Source: JBAXGE01 sp044344145
GTDB lineage: Bacteria; Planctomycetota; Phycisphaerae; WQYP01
Direction of reading: 5' to 3'
NCBI GenBank assembly: GCA_044344145.1
Contig: JBIJDM010000063.1
Location: 1 to 12,366, forward strand
Length of the DNA: 12,366 nucleotides
The translations under genes were made by a program, and so were the position numbers. Below are positions 1-6,076 of the stretch, in pieces. Positions within the stretch are counted from its first letter, which is position 1. Each line of letters starts with the position of its first letter. Under the pieces are notes generated by a model. It saw only the letters and a list, made by a program, of their open reading frames with translations, searched no databases and had not been told where the DNA came from.

Positions 1-549
1 CCGATCCACGACCAAAGGCTGATCCCAATACGTGCCATACTCCCTCCCCGCCCACGCATCCGCCAACTCATCGGCCATACTGAACAGCCCGGTCATCTGA
101 CGGTCTTTCAGCAGCCCCCCTTTGATCAGCAGCCGCGGGCCATGACAAATCGCCCCTACCGGTTTGTTGGCTTTCATGAACCATTGCCCCAACGCCACCG
201 CTTCGGGCACTTTTTCCAAATGGCCCGGACTGTATCCCCCCGCAATCACCAGACCGGTATAGCGTTCCGGTTTCACTTCAGCCAAAGTCAGATTCGCCCA
301 CGCATCCCGTTCCGAGGGTTTTTCGGGATTCGTGGCCACCAGCCCAGTCTCCACCCCGGCCACATCCACCTGATACCCCGCGGCAATAAGCGGATAGAAC
401 GTACCCCAGTGCTCGTTGGGATTAAACCCCTGCGCCAGCGGCGCCAATACCGCCGGTGCGGGTTCCGTGGTTTGAGCCAGCGCGCTCCCGGCCACAAGCC
501 CCGAGAGTAGCAAACCCCAAAGTTGGAGCCGATGGGAATATATATTCAT
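1..549 (-). CDS. Exported DJ-1/PfpI family protein (3' end beyond window)
   Basis: This is the first 183 codons of a DJ-1/PfpI (class I glutamine amidotransferase-like) protein; the C-terminus lies outside the window. The nucleophile-elbow motif AICHGP is at residues 133-138 with the reactive Cys at 135, preceded by the strand and turn VIAGGYSPGHL (101-111) typical of PfpI-like proteases and glyoxalases. Glu46 in GFNPNEHWG is a possible acid partner of the Cys, but that alignment is uncertain. Residues 1-25 form a signal peptide: MNIYSHRLQ, a Leu/Gly hydrophobic core, then ALA before Gln26, so the product is probably periplasmic. Most DJ-1/PfpI proteins are cytoplasmic. The ATG at 549 is preceded by GAGG (557-560) at 7 nt spacing, and it starts exactly at the signal peptide. 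It is transcribed divergently from the aminotransferase gene. Family assignment is firm. Substrate (protease, deglycase, chaperone or other) cannot be told from sequence. Confidence 0.88.
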   Translation of the reverse strand, partial: MNIYSHRLQLWGLLLSGLVAGSALAQTTEPAPAVLAPLAQGFNPNEHWGTFYPLIAAGYQVDVAGVETGLVATNPEKPSERDAWANLTLAEVKPERYTGLVIAGGYSPGHLEKVPEAVALGQWFMKANKPVGAICHGPRLLIKGGLLKDRQMTGLFSMADELADAWAGREYGTYWDQPLVVDR

Positions 550-558
550 CGCGCAACC

Positions 559-573
559 TCGTATCAGATACGA
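559..573. promoter_or_regulatory. Perfect dyad at the PfpI ribosome-binding site
   Basis: TCGTATCAGATACGA is a perfect 7-bp inverted repeat around a single central base. It abuts and partly overlaps the Shine-Dalgarno GAGG (557-560) of the minus-strand PfpI gene and ends 10 bp before its ATG. Its position suits either a repressor operator or, in the mRNA, a small hairpin (6-bp stem, 3-nt loop) that would partly hide the SD. Only the symmetry and location are seen; function is inferred. Confidence 0.4.
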
Positions 574-643
574 ATTCAGAACATGCCTGCGTCGCGACCA
601 GCCAACGCGAACACCTCCACAATACAACGCCCGTACCGCATAA

Positions 644-676
644 AACAGGACTAAATCCTGTTAAATATTTTTTCTT
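644..676 (+). terminator. Intrinsic-terminator-like hairpin upstream of argD
   Basis: The arms AACAGGA (644-650) and TCCTGTT (656-662) pair perfectly around the loop CTAAA. They are followed by AAATATTTTTTCTT, a T-rich tract as in rho-independent terminators read on the plus strand. The stem is short and A/T-containing, so strength is uncertain. No plus-strand gene lies upstream; the PfpI gene is on the other strand. It would therefore stop either a leader transcript heading into argD or stray antisense transcription. On the minus strand the hairpin is followed by only a few T residues. Confidence 0.5.
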
Positions 677-722
677 CTCCCGGTTCGCCACCCCGTACCG
701 GCGTAATTCCACCCCCCGGCGC

Positions 723-750
723 TTGAGTCGTGGCCATATCTTGCGATAAT
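723..750 (+). promoter_or_regulatory. Candidate sigma-70-type promoter for argD
   Basis: TTGAGT (723-728) and GATAAT (745-750) are separated by 16 bp, matching the housekeeping consensus at 4/6 and 5/6 positions. The predicted transcript would begin near 757. That puts the GTG at 730 upstream of the transcript, leaves only about 6 nt before the ATG at 763, and leaves about 24 nt, including GGAG at 765-768, before the ATG at 781. The site lies downstream of the hairpin at 644-676, so transcripts from it would bypass that hairpin. Confidence 0.45.
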
Positions 751-780
751 GACGGTTTTCCAATGGAGCAACAGACCGCC

Positions 781-1959
781 ATGGCAAGAAATCAGGCTCT
801 TATTTCCCGGCATAACGCCGCACTCGTACACAATTACGGAAAACTTCCCATTGCGCTCGTGCGTGGCGAAGGCAGCCGGCTGTGGGATGCCAATGGCAAG
901 GAATATCTGGATTTCTTTGCCGGCTTCGGTGGCAGCATCCTTGGCCATGCCCATCCCGCGCTGGTCGCGGCGGTGGAAGCTCAGGCCCATGCCCTCTGGG
1001 CCGTGGGCAATCAATTTTACAGCGAACCGCAAATTCGCCTCGCCGAACATCTCAGCGCCAAGGCGTTTCCCGGCCAGGCATTTTTCTGCCACAGCGGTGC
1101 AGAAGCTGCCGAAGCGGCGCTTAAGCTGGCCCGGCTGAGTTCCGGCGGCCGTTTCAAAGTCATCAGTTGCTTCCGGGGTTTCCACGGCCGGACCATGGGT
1201 GCCTTGTCGGCCACGCCGGGTTATGTGCAAAATGGCTTTGCGCCCTTGGTGCCCGGCTTTGCCCATGTGCCGTATGGCGATTTGGCCGCGTTGGAAGCCA
1301 GTATTGATGCCCAGACCTGCGCGGTCATCATGGAACCCATCCAAGGCGAAGGCGGGGTCAATCTCCCGCCCGAAGGTTATCTGGAAGGCGTTCGCAAGCT
1401 GTGCGACAAGTATAATTTGTGCCTGATTCTCGATGAAGTCTGGACCGGTGTAGGCCGGACGGGCAAATACTTCGGCCACCAGCACTTCAACGTCCGCCCG
1501 GACATTATGACCATGGGCAAGGCCCTGGGTGGCGGCTTGCCAGCGGCGGGGATTCTCGCCACGCCGGAGCGGGCCGCATTCTTCAAGCCCGGCACGCACG
1601 GCTGCACGCTGGGCGGTAATCCGATTTGCATGGAAGTCGCCGCGACCATTTTTGATGTGATCGAAAAAGAAAACCTGCTGGAAAAAGTGACCACCATGGG
1701 CAACTTCATCCAACAGACCATTCGCGGCTTTAAATCCGCCGGTTCGCGGATCAAGGAGGTCCGGGGCAAAGGTTTGTTCATTGGCGTGGAACTGGAGATG
1801 GCCGATGGCGCACCCGTGCTGACCCGGGCGCTGGAACTGGGGCTGGTGATCAACATCACCCAGCGGCATATCATCCGCTTGTGTCCATCGCTGGCCATCA
1901 GTCAGACGCAGGTGGAACAGGGGCTGGCGTTGCTGGAAACCGCCATTGCCGGGGCCTGA
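781..1959 (+). CDS. argD: Acetylornithine transaminase-like class III aminotransferase
   Basis: This is a PLP-dependent class III aminotransferase of the acetylornithine/ornithine type (392 aa, normal length). It is expected to convert N-acetylglutamate semialdehyde and glutamate to N-acetylornithine and 2-oxoglutarate in cytoplasmic arginine synthesis. Visible motifs, in order, are VRGEGSRLWDANG near the N-terminus, a CHSGAEAAEAALKLAR PLP-phosphate loop (about 103-118), FRGFHGRTMG, EPIQGEGG, DEVWTGVGRTG (Asp218 for the pyridine nitrogen), MTMGKALGGG with Schiff-base Lys247, and HGCTLGGNP. Trp stands where many ArgD proteins have Gln in DEVQTG, and two Asn residues of the usual NSGAEANE are His and Ala. 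These look like lineage variants, not damage. ATG 781 was chosen for its upstream GGAG (12 nt spacing) and the promoter position; ATG 763 (no SD) and GTG 730 are in-frame alternatives. No other arg gene is nearby, so ornithine or GABA-type substrates cannot be excluded. Confidence 0.85.
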   Translation: MARNQALISRHNAALVHNYGKLPIALVRGEGSRLWDANGKEYLDFFAGFGGSILGHAHPALVAAVEAQAHALWAVGNQFYSEPQIRLAEHLSAKAFPGQAFFCHSGAEAAEAALKLARLSSGGRFKVISCFRGFHGRTMGALSATPGYVQNGFAPLVPGFAHVPYGDLAALEASIDAQTCAVIMEPIQGEGGVNLPPEGYLEGVRKLCDKYNLCLILDEVWTGVGRTGKYFGHQHFNVRPDIMTMGKALGGGLPAAGILATPERAAFFKPGTHGCTLGGNPICMEVAATIFDVIEKENLLEKVTTMGNFIQQTIRGFKSAGSRIKEVRGKGLFIGVELEMADGAPVLTRALELGLVINITQRHIIRLCPSLAISQTQVEQGLALLETAIAGA

Positions 1960-1974
1960 GCCCGGCCGACGCGC

Positions 1975-1980
1975 TATAAT
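1975..1980 (+). promoter_or_regulatory. Consensus -10 box of the mcsA-like gene
   Basis: A perfect TATAAT lies 16 bp after the argD stop codon and 18 bp before the ATG at 1999. No convincing -35 hexamer is found at 16-18 bp spacing. The predicted start point is near 1987, giving a 5' leader of roughly 12 nt that includes at most part of the GGAG at 1986-1989. Confidence 0.45.
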
Positions 1981-1998
1981 GGCGTGGAGTGTGGTGCT

Positions 1999-2595
1999 AT
2001 GAAATGCGAAAAATGCAGCAAGTCCGCCGTGGTGCATCTTACCGAATTGGTGGATGAGCCCGGCGGCCGTAAAAAAGTGGTGGAAATTCACCTGTGCCTG
2101 CCGCATGCGGTGGAGGCGGGTTTGGTGCATACCGAAATGCCCGCGCTGGCCGCCCCGGTCAGTGTGATCAAGCCGGCCGCAGTGCAGATGGATTTATTCC
2201 CCGGCAACCCCACAGAATCCCCCACCCAAGAGACCGCCGCAACGCCACCAACCACGGCCAAAGCTAAACGCGAAGGTTGTCCCCAATGCGATCTGACCTG
2301 GGATGAATTCAAACGCAAAGGTTTACTGGGCTGTCCGCACGATTACCAGCACTATCTCAGCCGGTTGCTGCCCTTTATCCGCCGGGCCCAGGAACGACGG
2401 GTGCAACATATCGGCAAAGTCCCAGCGCCCCTGAATCAGGGGGCAGATGCCCTGCGGATTAAATGCCTGCGATATCAGGGCGAACTCGGCGCCGCCGTGA
2501 AAGCCGAAGACTACAAAAAAGCCGCCACCCTGCGCGACGAGATCAAACGGCTGGAAGCCCAGATCAAAGCTCTGACCAGCAGCCCAACGGAATAA
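1999..2595 (+). CDS. McsA-like zinc-binding protein with UVR motif
   Basis: This 198-aa protein has the architecture of McsA, the activator of the protein arginine kinase McsB. It has an N-terminal zinc finger (Cys3, Cys6, then HLCLPH at 31-36), a Pro/Ala/Thr linker (about 50-90), a second cluster CPQC (94-97) followed by GCPHDY (111-116), and a C-terminal UVR (UvrB/UvrC) helical hairpin at about 151-190 containing EDYKKAATLRDEIKRLE. Classical McsA carries CxxC pairs. Here the second half of each pair is CLPH or CPHD, so His or Asp may replace a Cys as zinc ligand. The ATG at 1999 has GGAG at 9 nt spacing and begins MKCEKC at the finger; an in-frame GTG at 1984 would only add five residues. 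No mcsB or clpC lies next to it here. The gene appears to be transcribed alone from its own -10 box. A role in protein quality control is known for the family and only inferred here. Confidence 0.8.
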   Translation: MKCEKCSKSAVVHLTELVDEPGGRKKVVEIHLCLPHAVEAGLVHTEMPALAAPVSVIKPAAVQMDLFPGNPTESPTQETAATPPTTAKAKREGCPQCDLTWDEFKRKGLLGCPHDYQHYLSRLLPFIRRAQERRVQHIGKVPAPLNQGADALRIKCLRYQGELGAAVKAEDYKKAATLRDEIKRLEAQIKALTSSPTE

Positions 2596-2640
2596 TCCTA
2601 CTCAAAAGCCTACCCCGCCCCAATAGCTCCCTGCGCTTGC

Positions 2641-2670
2641 TTGACAGTTTATTGCTATATTAGCTATATT
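2641..2670 (+). promoter_or_regulatory. Strong sigma-70 promoter of the FAD oxidoreductase gene
   Basis: A perfect -35 TTGACA (2641-2646) and a -10 TATATT (2665-2670) are separated by 18 bp. This is the best promoter match in the window. The start point is expected near 2677, leaving about 27 nt before the ATG at 2704. It lies 45 bp after the mcsA-like stop codon in a locally A/T-rich stretch. Confidence 0.75.
2654..2670 (+). repeat. Tandem GCTATATT copies across the promoter
   Basis: GCTATATT occurs at 2654-2661 and again at 2663-2670, a 9-bp periodicity. The second copy contains the -10 box and the first lies in the spacer, offering a second potential -10 sequence. It could be a regulator site or a simple duplication. 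Confidence 0.5.
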
Positions 2671-2703
2671 GTGCTGATTATTACCCCTTACTGAGGTTAT
2701 ACC

Positions 2704-4332
2704 ATGGTTGAATCGCTGCCCGGTCTGCACTACTACCGTCCCGTCACCCGTCAGGCGAAACCCGAGACGTACACCGCCGATGTGATTGTCTACGGCGCCA
2801 CCAGCGCGGGGATCACCGCGGCTATGCAGGTACGCAAACTCGGTCACACCGTGATCGTGGTGGAACTGGGCACCCATATCGGCGGGTTGTCCTCCGGCGG
2901 ATTGGGCGCCACGGACATCGGTAACAAAAATGCCATCGGGGGCCTTTCTTACCAATTCTATCAGGACATGGGCGCCCACTACGGCCAGAGCGAAGCCTGG
3001 AATTTTGAGCCCAAGGTGGCCCGGGCCTGGTTCCTGAAACAGTGCGAAACATTCGGCATCACCGTCCACACGCTGGCCCCGCTGACGGCGGTGCGTAAGA
3101 CGGGCACGACCATCACCGAAATCGAAGTCGCCACCGGCGCGATTTATCGCGGCAAGATGTTTATTGACGCCAGCTATGAAGGCGACCTGATGGCCAAAGC
3201 AGGCGTCAGTTATCACGTGGGCCGCGAGGCCAACAGCCAGTACCGCGAAACGCTCAACGGCGTACACTTCGGCCATCCCGGCCATAACTTCCGCGCCTGG
3301 GTTGATCCCTATATCACGCCCGGCCAGCCCGGCAGCGGTCTGCTGCCGGGGGTGCAGGATGTCGCGCCGGGTTTCCAGGGCCAGGGCGACCATTGCGTGC
3401 AGGCATACAATTTCCGCGCCTGCCTGAGCTTCAATCCCGCGAATCGCAAGCCCATCCCCAAGCCCGCAGGCTACAACCCGATGCGGTATGAATTGCTGCG
3501 CCGTTACATCGCGGCGGGGATTTATGATCCCTACACCCTGTCGCGCATCATGCCCAACCAGAAAACCGACACCAATAACTTCGGGGCGATTTCCTCGGAT
3601 AACATCGGCATGAATTATCAGTGGCCCGATGGCACGTATGAAACCCGTGAACAGATTTTCCAGGACCATGTCAATTATCAGATGGGCATGTATTACTTCC
3701 TGTGCACCGATGAACGCCTGCCCCAGTGGGTGCGTGACGATGCCCAGCGGCTCGGGCTGCCGTTGGACGAGTTTACCAATTCCGGCGGGTGGACCCCGCA
3801 ACTGTATATCCGCGAAGCCCGGCGCATGATCGGCGGTTTGGTGATGACCGAGTACCACTGCCGGGGCACCACCGTGGTGGAAGACCCCATCGCGCTGGCG
3901 GCCTATACCATGGATTCACACAACTGCCGGCGGCTGGTATTGGATGGCCGGGTGCTTAACGAGGGTAATGTCGAGATCGGGGGCTTTCCGCCGTATCCGA
4001 TCTCGCTGCGCAGCCTGCTCCCCCAGGCCCACGAATGCACCAATCTGGTGGTGCCGGCGTGCCTGTCCGCCAGTCATATTGCCTATGGTTCGATCCGCAT
4101 GGAGCCGGTCTTCATGATCACCGGCCAAAGTGCGGGCACTATCGCCGTGCAGGCGCTCAGTGACGGCGTGGCCGTGCAGGCCCTGCCGTATGCCCAGGTC
4201 CGTGCCCAACAGGAACGCGACGGAATTGTGCTGGAATGGAACGCCACGCAGGCAACCCGCGCGCGGCCCGAAATCTTGTCAGATGCCGGGGATATGTTCT
4301 ATAAGAAATACCCGCTGGTCATGGGCAAGTAA
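2704..4332 (+). CDS. FAD-dependent oxidoreductase (PF12831 type)
   Basis: A 542-aa flavoprotein of the FAD_oxidored group often found in planctomycetes, verrucomicrobia and Bacteroidetes. The N-terminal Rossmann motif is DVIVYGATSAGITAAMQ (about 26-42), followed by the strand VIVVE with Glu54, which should hold the adenosine ribose. HIGGLSSGGLGATD (58-71) is the hallmark second FAD loop. The C-terminal FAD-closing motif reads VVPACLSASHIAYGSIRMEP, followed by GQSAGTIAVQAL. No signal peptide or membrane segment is seen, so it should be cytoplasmic although many relatives are exported. The ATG at 2704 has GAGG (2693-2696) at 7 nt spacing and its own strong promoter. It ends 16 nt from the convergent TIGR03790 gene, with no terminator visible in the gap. 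The substrate is unknown; sugar or glycan oxidation has been suggested for relatives but nothing here proves it. Confidence 0.85.
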   Translation: MVESLPGLHYYRPVTRQAKPETYTADVIVYGATSAGITAAMQVRKLGHTVIVVELGTHIGGLSSGGLGATDIGNKNAIGGLSYQFYQDMGAHYGQSEAWNFEPKVARAWFLKQCETFGITVHTLAPLTAVRKTGTTITEIEVATGAIYRGKMFIDASYEGDLMAKAGVSYHVGREANSQYRETLNGVHFGHPGHNFRAWVDPYITPGQPGSGLLPGVQDVAPGFQGQGDHCVQAYNFRACLSFNPANRKPIPKPAGYNPMRYELLRRYIAAGIYDPYTLSRIMPNQKTDTNNFGAISSDNIGMNYQWPDGTYETREQIFQDHVNYQMGMYYFLCTDERLPQWVRDDAQRLGLPLDEFTNSGGWTPQLYIREARRMIGGLVMTEYHCRGTTVVEDPIALAAYTMDSHNCRRLVLDGRVLNEGNVEIGGFPPYPISLRSLLPQAHECTNLVVPACLSASHIAYGSIRMEPVFMITGQSAGTIAVQALSDGVAVQALPYAQVRAQQERDGIVLEWNATQATRARPEILSDAGDMFYKKYPLVMGK

Positions 4333-4348
4333 CACCCATCCATGACAC

Positions 4349-6076
4349 TCAGGGCCGGGTCGTCGCGGGACCACTGGTGGTGACGGCAGGCAACGGGGTA
4401 ATCAGCACCCCCTCCGGCGGCCAAGTGTCAAAAGCCCGTTTCAGAACCGGATGTTCTTTCAGTGTTTCCACCTTGATCTTGCCGGCGCCCTTGAAGGGCC
4501 GGTACAGCGGATCACCCACAAATGCCATCCGCCAACTCAGCAGCGGGATGGTCATCTGATAGATTTCGGCGTTGGTGAACTCCCCCGAGACCAATAGCGG
4601 GAAAAACAGCGAGGGCTTGGGGAAGGCTGACAGATAAGGTTCTTCGACCGAGCCCAGGGTCGCGGCCACGTGCCGTTTGAGCAGATTGGGCACCCAGCCT
4701 TTTTCCATCTGATTATGCAGCGACATCATTTCAAAGCTGGCGACATGATAGCCCACGCTGCCCGCTTTGAAGGCGGCGGTCTCCTGGAAATTACGTACCG
4801 AGTACCAGCCGCAATACAGCACCGCATTCGGGGCGTCCTTGAGCTTCAGCAGTTCGGGCGTGTCTTCCAACTCCACCTGCAGGTCGGTATAGGTCTTGAG
4901 ATATTTCGCCGTGTCACGCAGATCCTGATCAAACTTGCCATACGCATCCTGCGCAGGCAGCCCCCGGGCGTCAAAATACGCCACGCCATCGAGCCCCTTG
5001 CCTTCATGCTCAATCAGCAGTCCCGTATCAATCAGGTTCATGACGATCTCGGGGTTGGGGGCATCCAGCCGGGAAACCATCAGTTGCCGTGGCAACTGGG
5101 GCGCCTTGGCGGTTTGCACGCGCATTTCTAAATTCGCCGGATTGAGCGCCCAGCGGGTGCGCGGATAGTGGTCTTCCCATAAGAGCGTCAACTCGCTGTC
5201 AAACGCCGCTTCCGAATCCACCCGCTTGACAAAAATCAGGTCCTCTTCAATCTGCAACAGGTACGCCACAAAACCAAAATTCATCAACTGAATCTGCCGC
5301 ATTTTTTCGCGGTTTGCGGCGTTTTCCCGGTCCTTGGCCAAGACTTCGAATTCCTGCCGGACCTTGGCGATGTCGGCCAGTTGTTGTTGTAATACGGTAT
5401 TCTTGGGCTGGGGTGGCTGGGACAAAATCCGCCCCGCCGCCCCGCGCAGCCGCACATCGGCTTTCACCAACTGGAGCATCAGTCCCATCCGGGAATCCTC
5501 GGGTTCCATGGCAATGCGCTTGCTGGCATTTTGCAGGGCGAGCATCGCATCATTGGCCAATTTGCGGGCTTCTTCGCCCGGCGTGGTGGGAGCGGGTTTG
5601 GGTGCGGTGGTGGTCGTCGCATTGGGGTCCGGCAGCGCCGGGGCCATCGCGCGTAATTCTTCGATGATGGCCTTGATCTTGGCGGTGGTTGCGGTACGTT
5701 CCATTTGCAGGGTATTGATTTCAATCTTTTCGATTTCATCGGGCAATTGGGCCGCGATCCGGATGGGCACGTCATACATCGTCACCAGACAGCGGGTGGA
5801 TTGGGCCAGATTCTGCTGCAACAATGCCTGCCGCAGGGCGGGGACCACCTGCTTGCGATACACGCGTTCCTCCAGCGTTTCGCGCATGGGAATATCCAGC
5901 GCGATCACGTTCTCCGGGGGCAACTTCCGCCCCTCCTGATAATATTTCGCCAGCCTCATGGACTCGACGCTGTTGCGGTTCGCCACCACCACCACTTCAC
6001 GCGGCTGCAACAACTGCGCCGACACGGCACTGGTCAAAGCCAAACCTGCCACACCCAGCCATGCCGTCTTAATCAT
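4349..6076 (-). CDS. Exported TIGR03790 family protein with long coiled-coil insert
   Basis: This 575-aa exported protein belongs to the TIGR03790 family of unknown function. The signal peptide is residues 1-20 (MIKTAWLGVAGLALTSAVSA before Gln21). Family-like segments are VVVVANRNSVESMRLAKYY (about 28-46), LVTMYDVPIRI (97-107), AFDSELTLLWEDHYP (291-305), LMVSRLDAP (332-340), LYCGWYSVRNF (420-430), GSVGYHVASFE (439-449), AATLGSVEEPYLSAFP (471-486) and the terminal LSWRMAFVGDPLYRPF (513-528). Residues about 108-285 appear to be an insertion: helical, Gln/Ala/Glu-rich and probably coiled-coil, with a TTTTAPKPAPTTPGEE linker at 154-169. The ATG at 6076 has AGGAG at 7 nt spacing and overlaps the end of the amidohydrolase gene by 8 nt, implying translational coupling. 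The reading frame stays open upstream to 6271, but that part lies within the amidohydrolase gene and would bury the signal peptide. It is the last gene of the operon. Confidence 0.85.
   Translation of the reverse strand: MIKTAWLGVAGLALTSAVSAQLLQPREVVVVANRNSVESMRLAKYYQEGRKLPPENVIALDIPMRETLEERVYRKQVVPALRQALLQQNLAQSTRCLVTMYDVPIRIAAQLPDEIEKIEINTLQMERTATTAKIKAIIEELRAMAPALPDPNATTTTAPKPAPTTPGEEARKLANDAMLALQNASKRIAMEPEDSRMGLMLQLVKADVRLRGAAGRILSQPPQPKNTVLQQQLADIAKVRQEFEVLAKDRENAANREKMRQIQLMNFGFVAYLLQIEEDLIFVKRVDSEAAFDSELTLLWEDHYPRTRWALNPANLEMRVQTAKAPQLPRQLMVSRLDAPNPEIVMNLIDTGLLIEHEGKGLDGVAYFDARGLPAQDAYGKFDQDLRDTAKYLKTYTDLQVELEDTPELLKLKDAPNAVLYCGWYSVRNFQETAAFKAGSVGYHVASFEMMSLHNQMEKGWVPNLLKRHVAATLGSVEEPYLSAFPKPSLFFPLLVSGEFTNAEIYQMTIPLLSWRMAFVGDPLYRPFKGAGKIKVETLKEHPVLKRAFDTWPPEGVLITPLPAVTTSGPATTRP

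Noticed and set aside
730..780. GTG 730 or ATG 763 as start of the aminotransferase
   Set aside because: Neither has a Shine-Dalgarno, and the promoter-like GATAAT at 745-750 puts 730 outside the transcript. ATG 763 remains possible.
661..2130. A 489-codon open frame antisense to argD on the minus strand
   Set aside because: It overlies a gene with clear aminotransferase motifs. Its translation is His/Gln/Gly-rich with no recognisable domain, as expected for the antisense of a G+C-rich gene.
2602..3858. A 418-codon open frame antisense to the FAD oxidoreductase
   Set aside because: It is the complement of a gene with intact FAD motifs, and no family is recognisable in it.
4333..4400. Bidirectional terminator between the convergent FAD and TIGR03790 genes
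   Set aside because: The 16-nt gap has no stem. The CCAC/GTGG pairing near 4371-4380 is only 4 bp, has no T tract, and lies inside the coding end.
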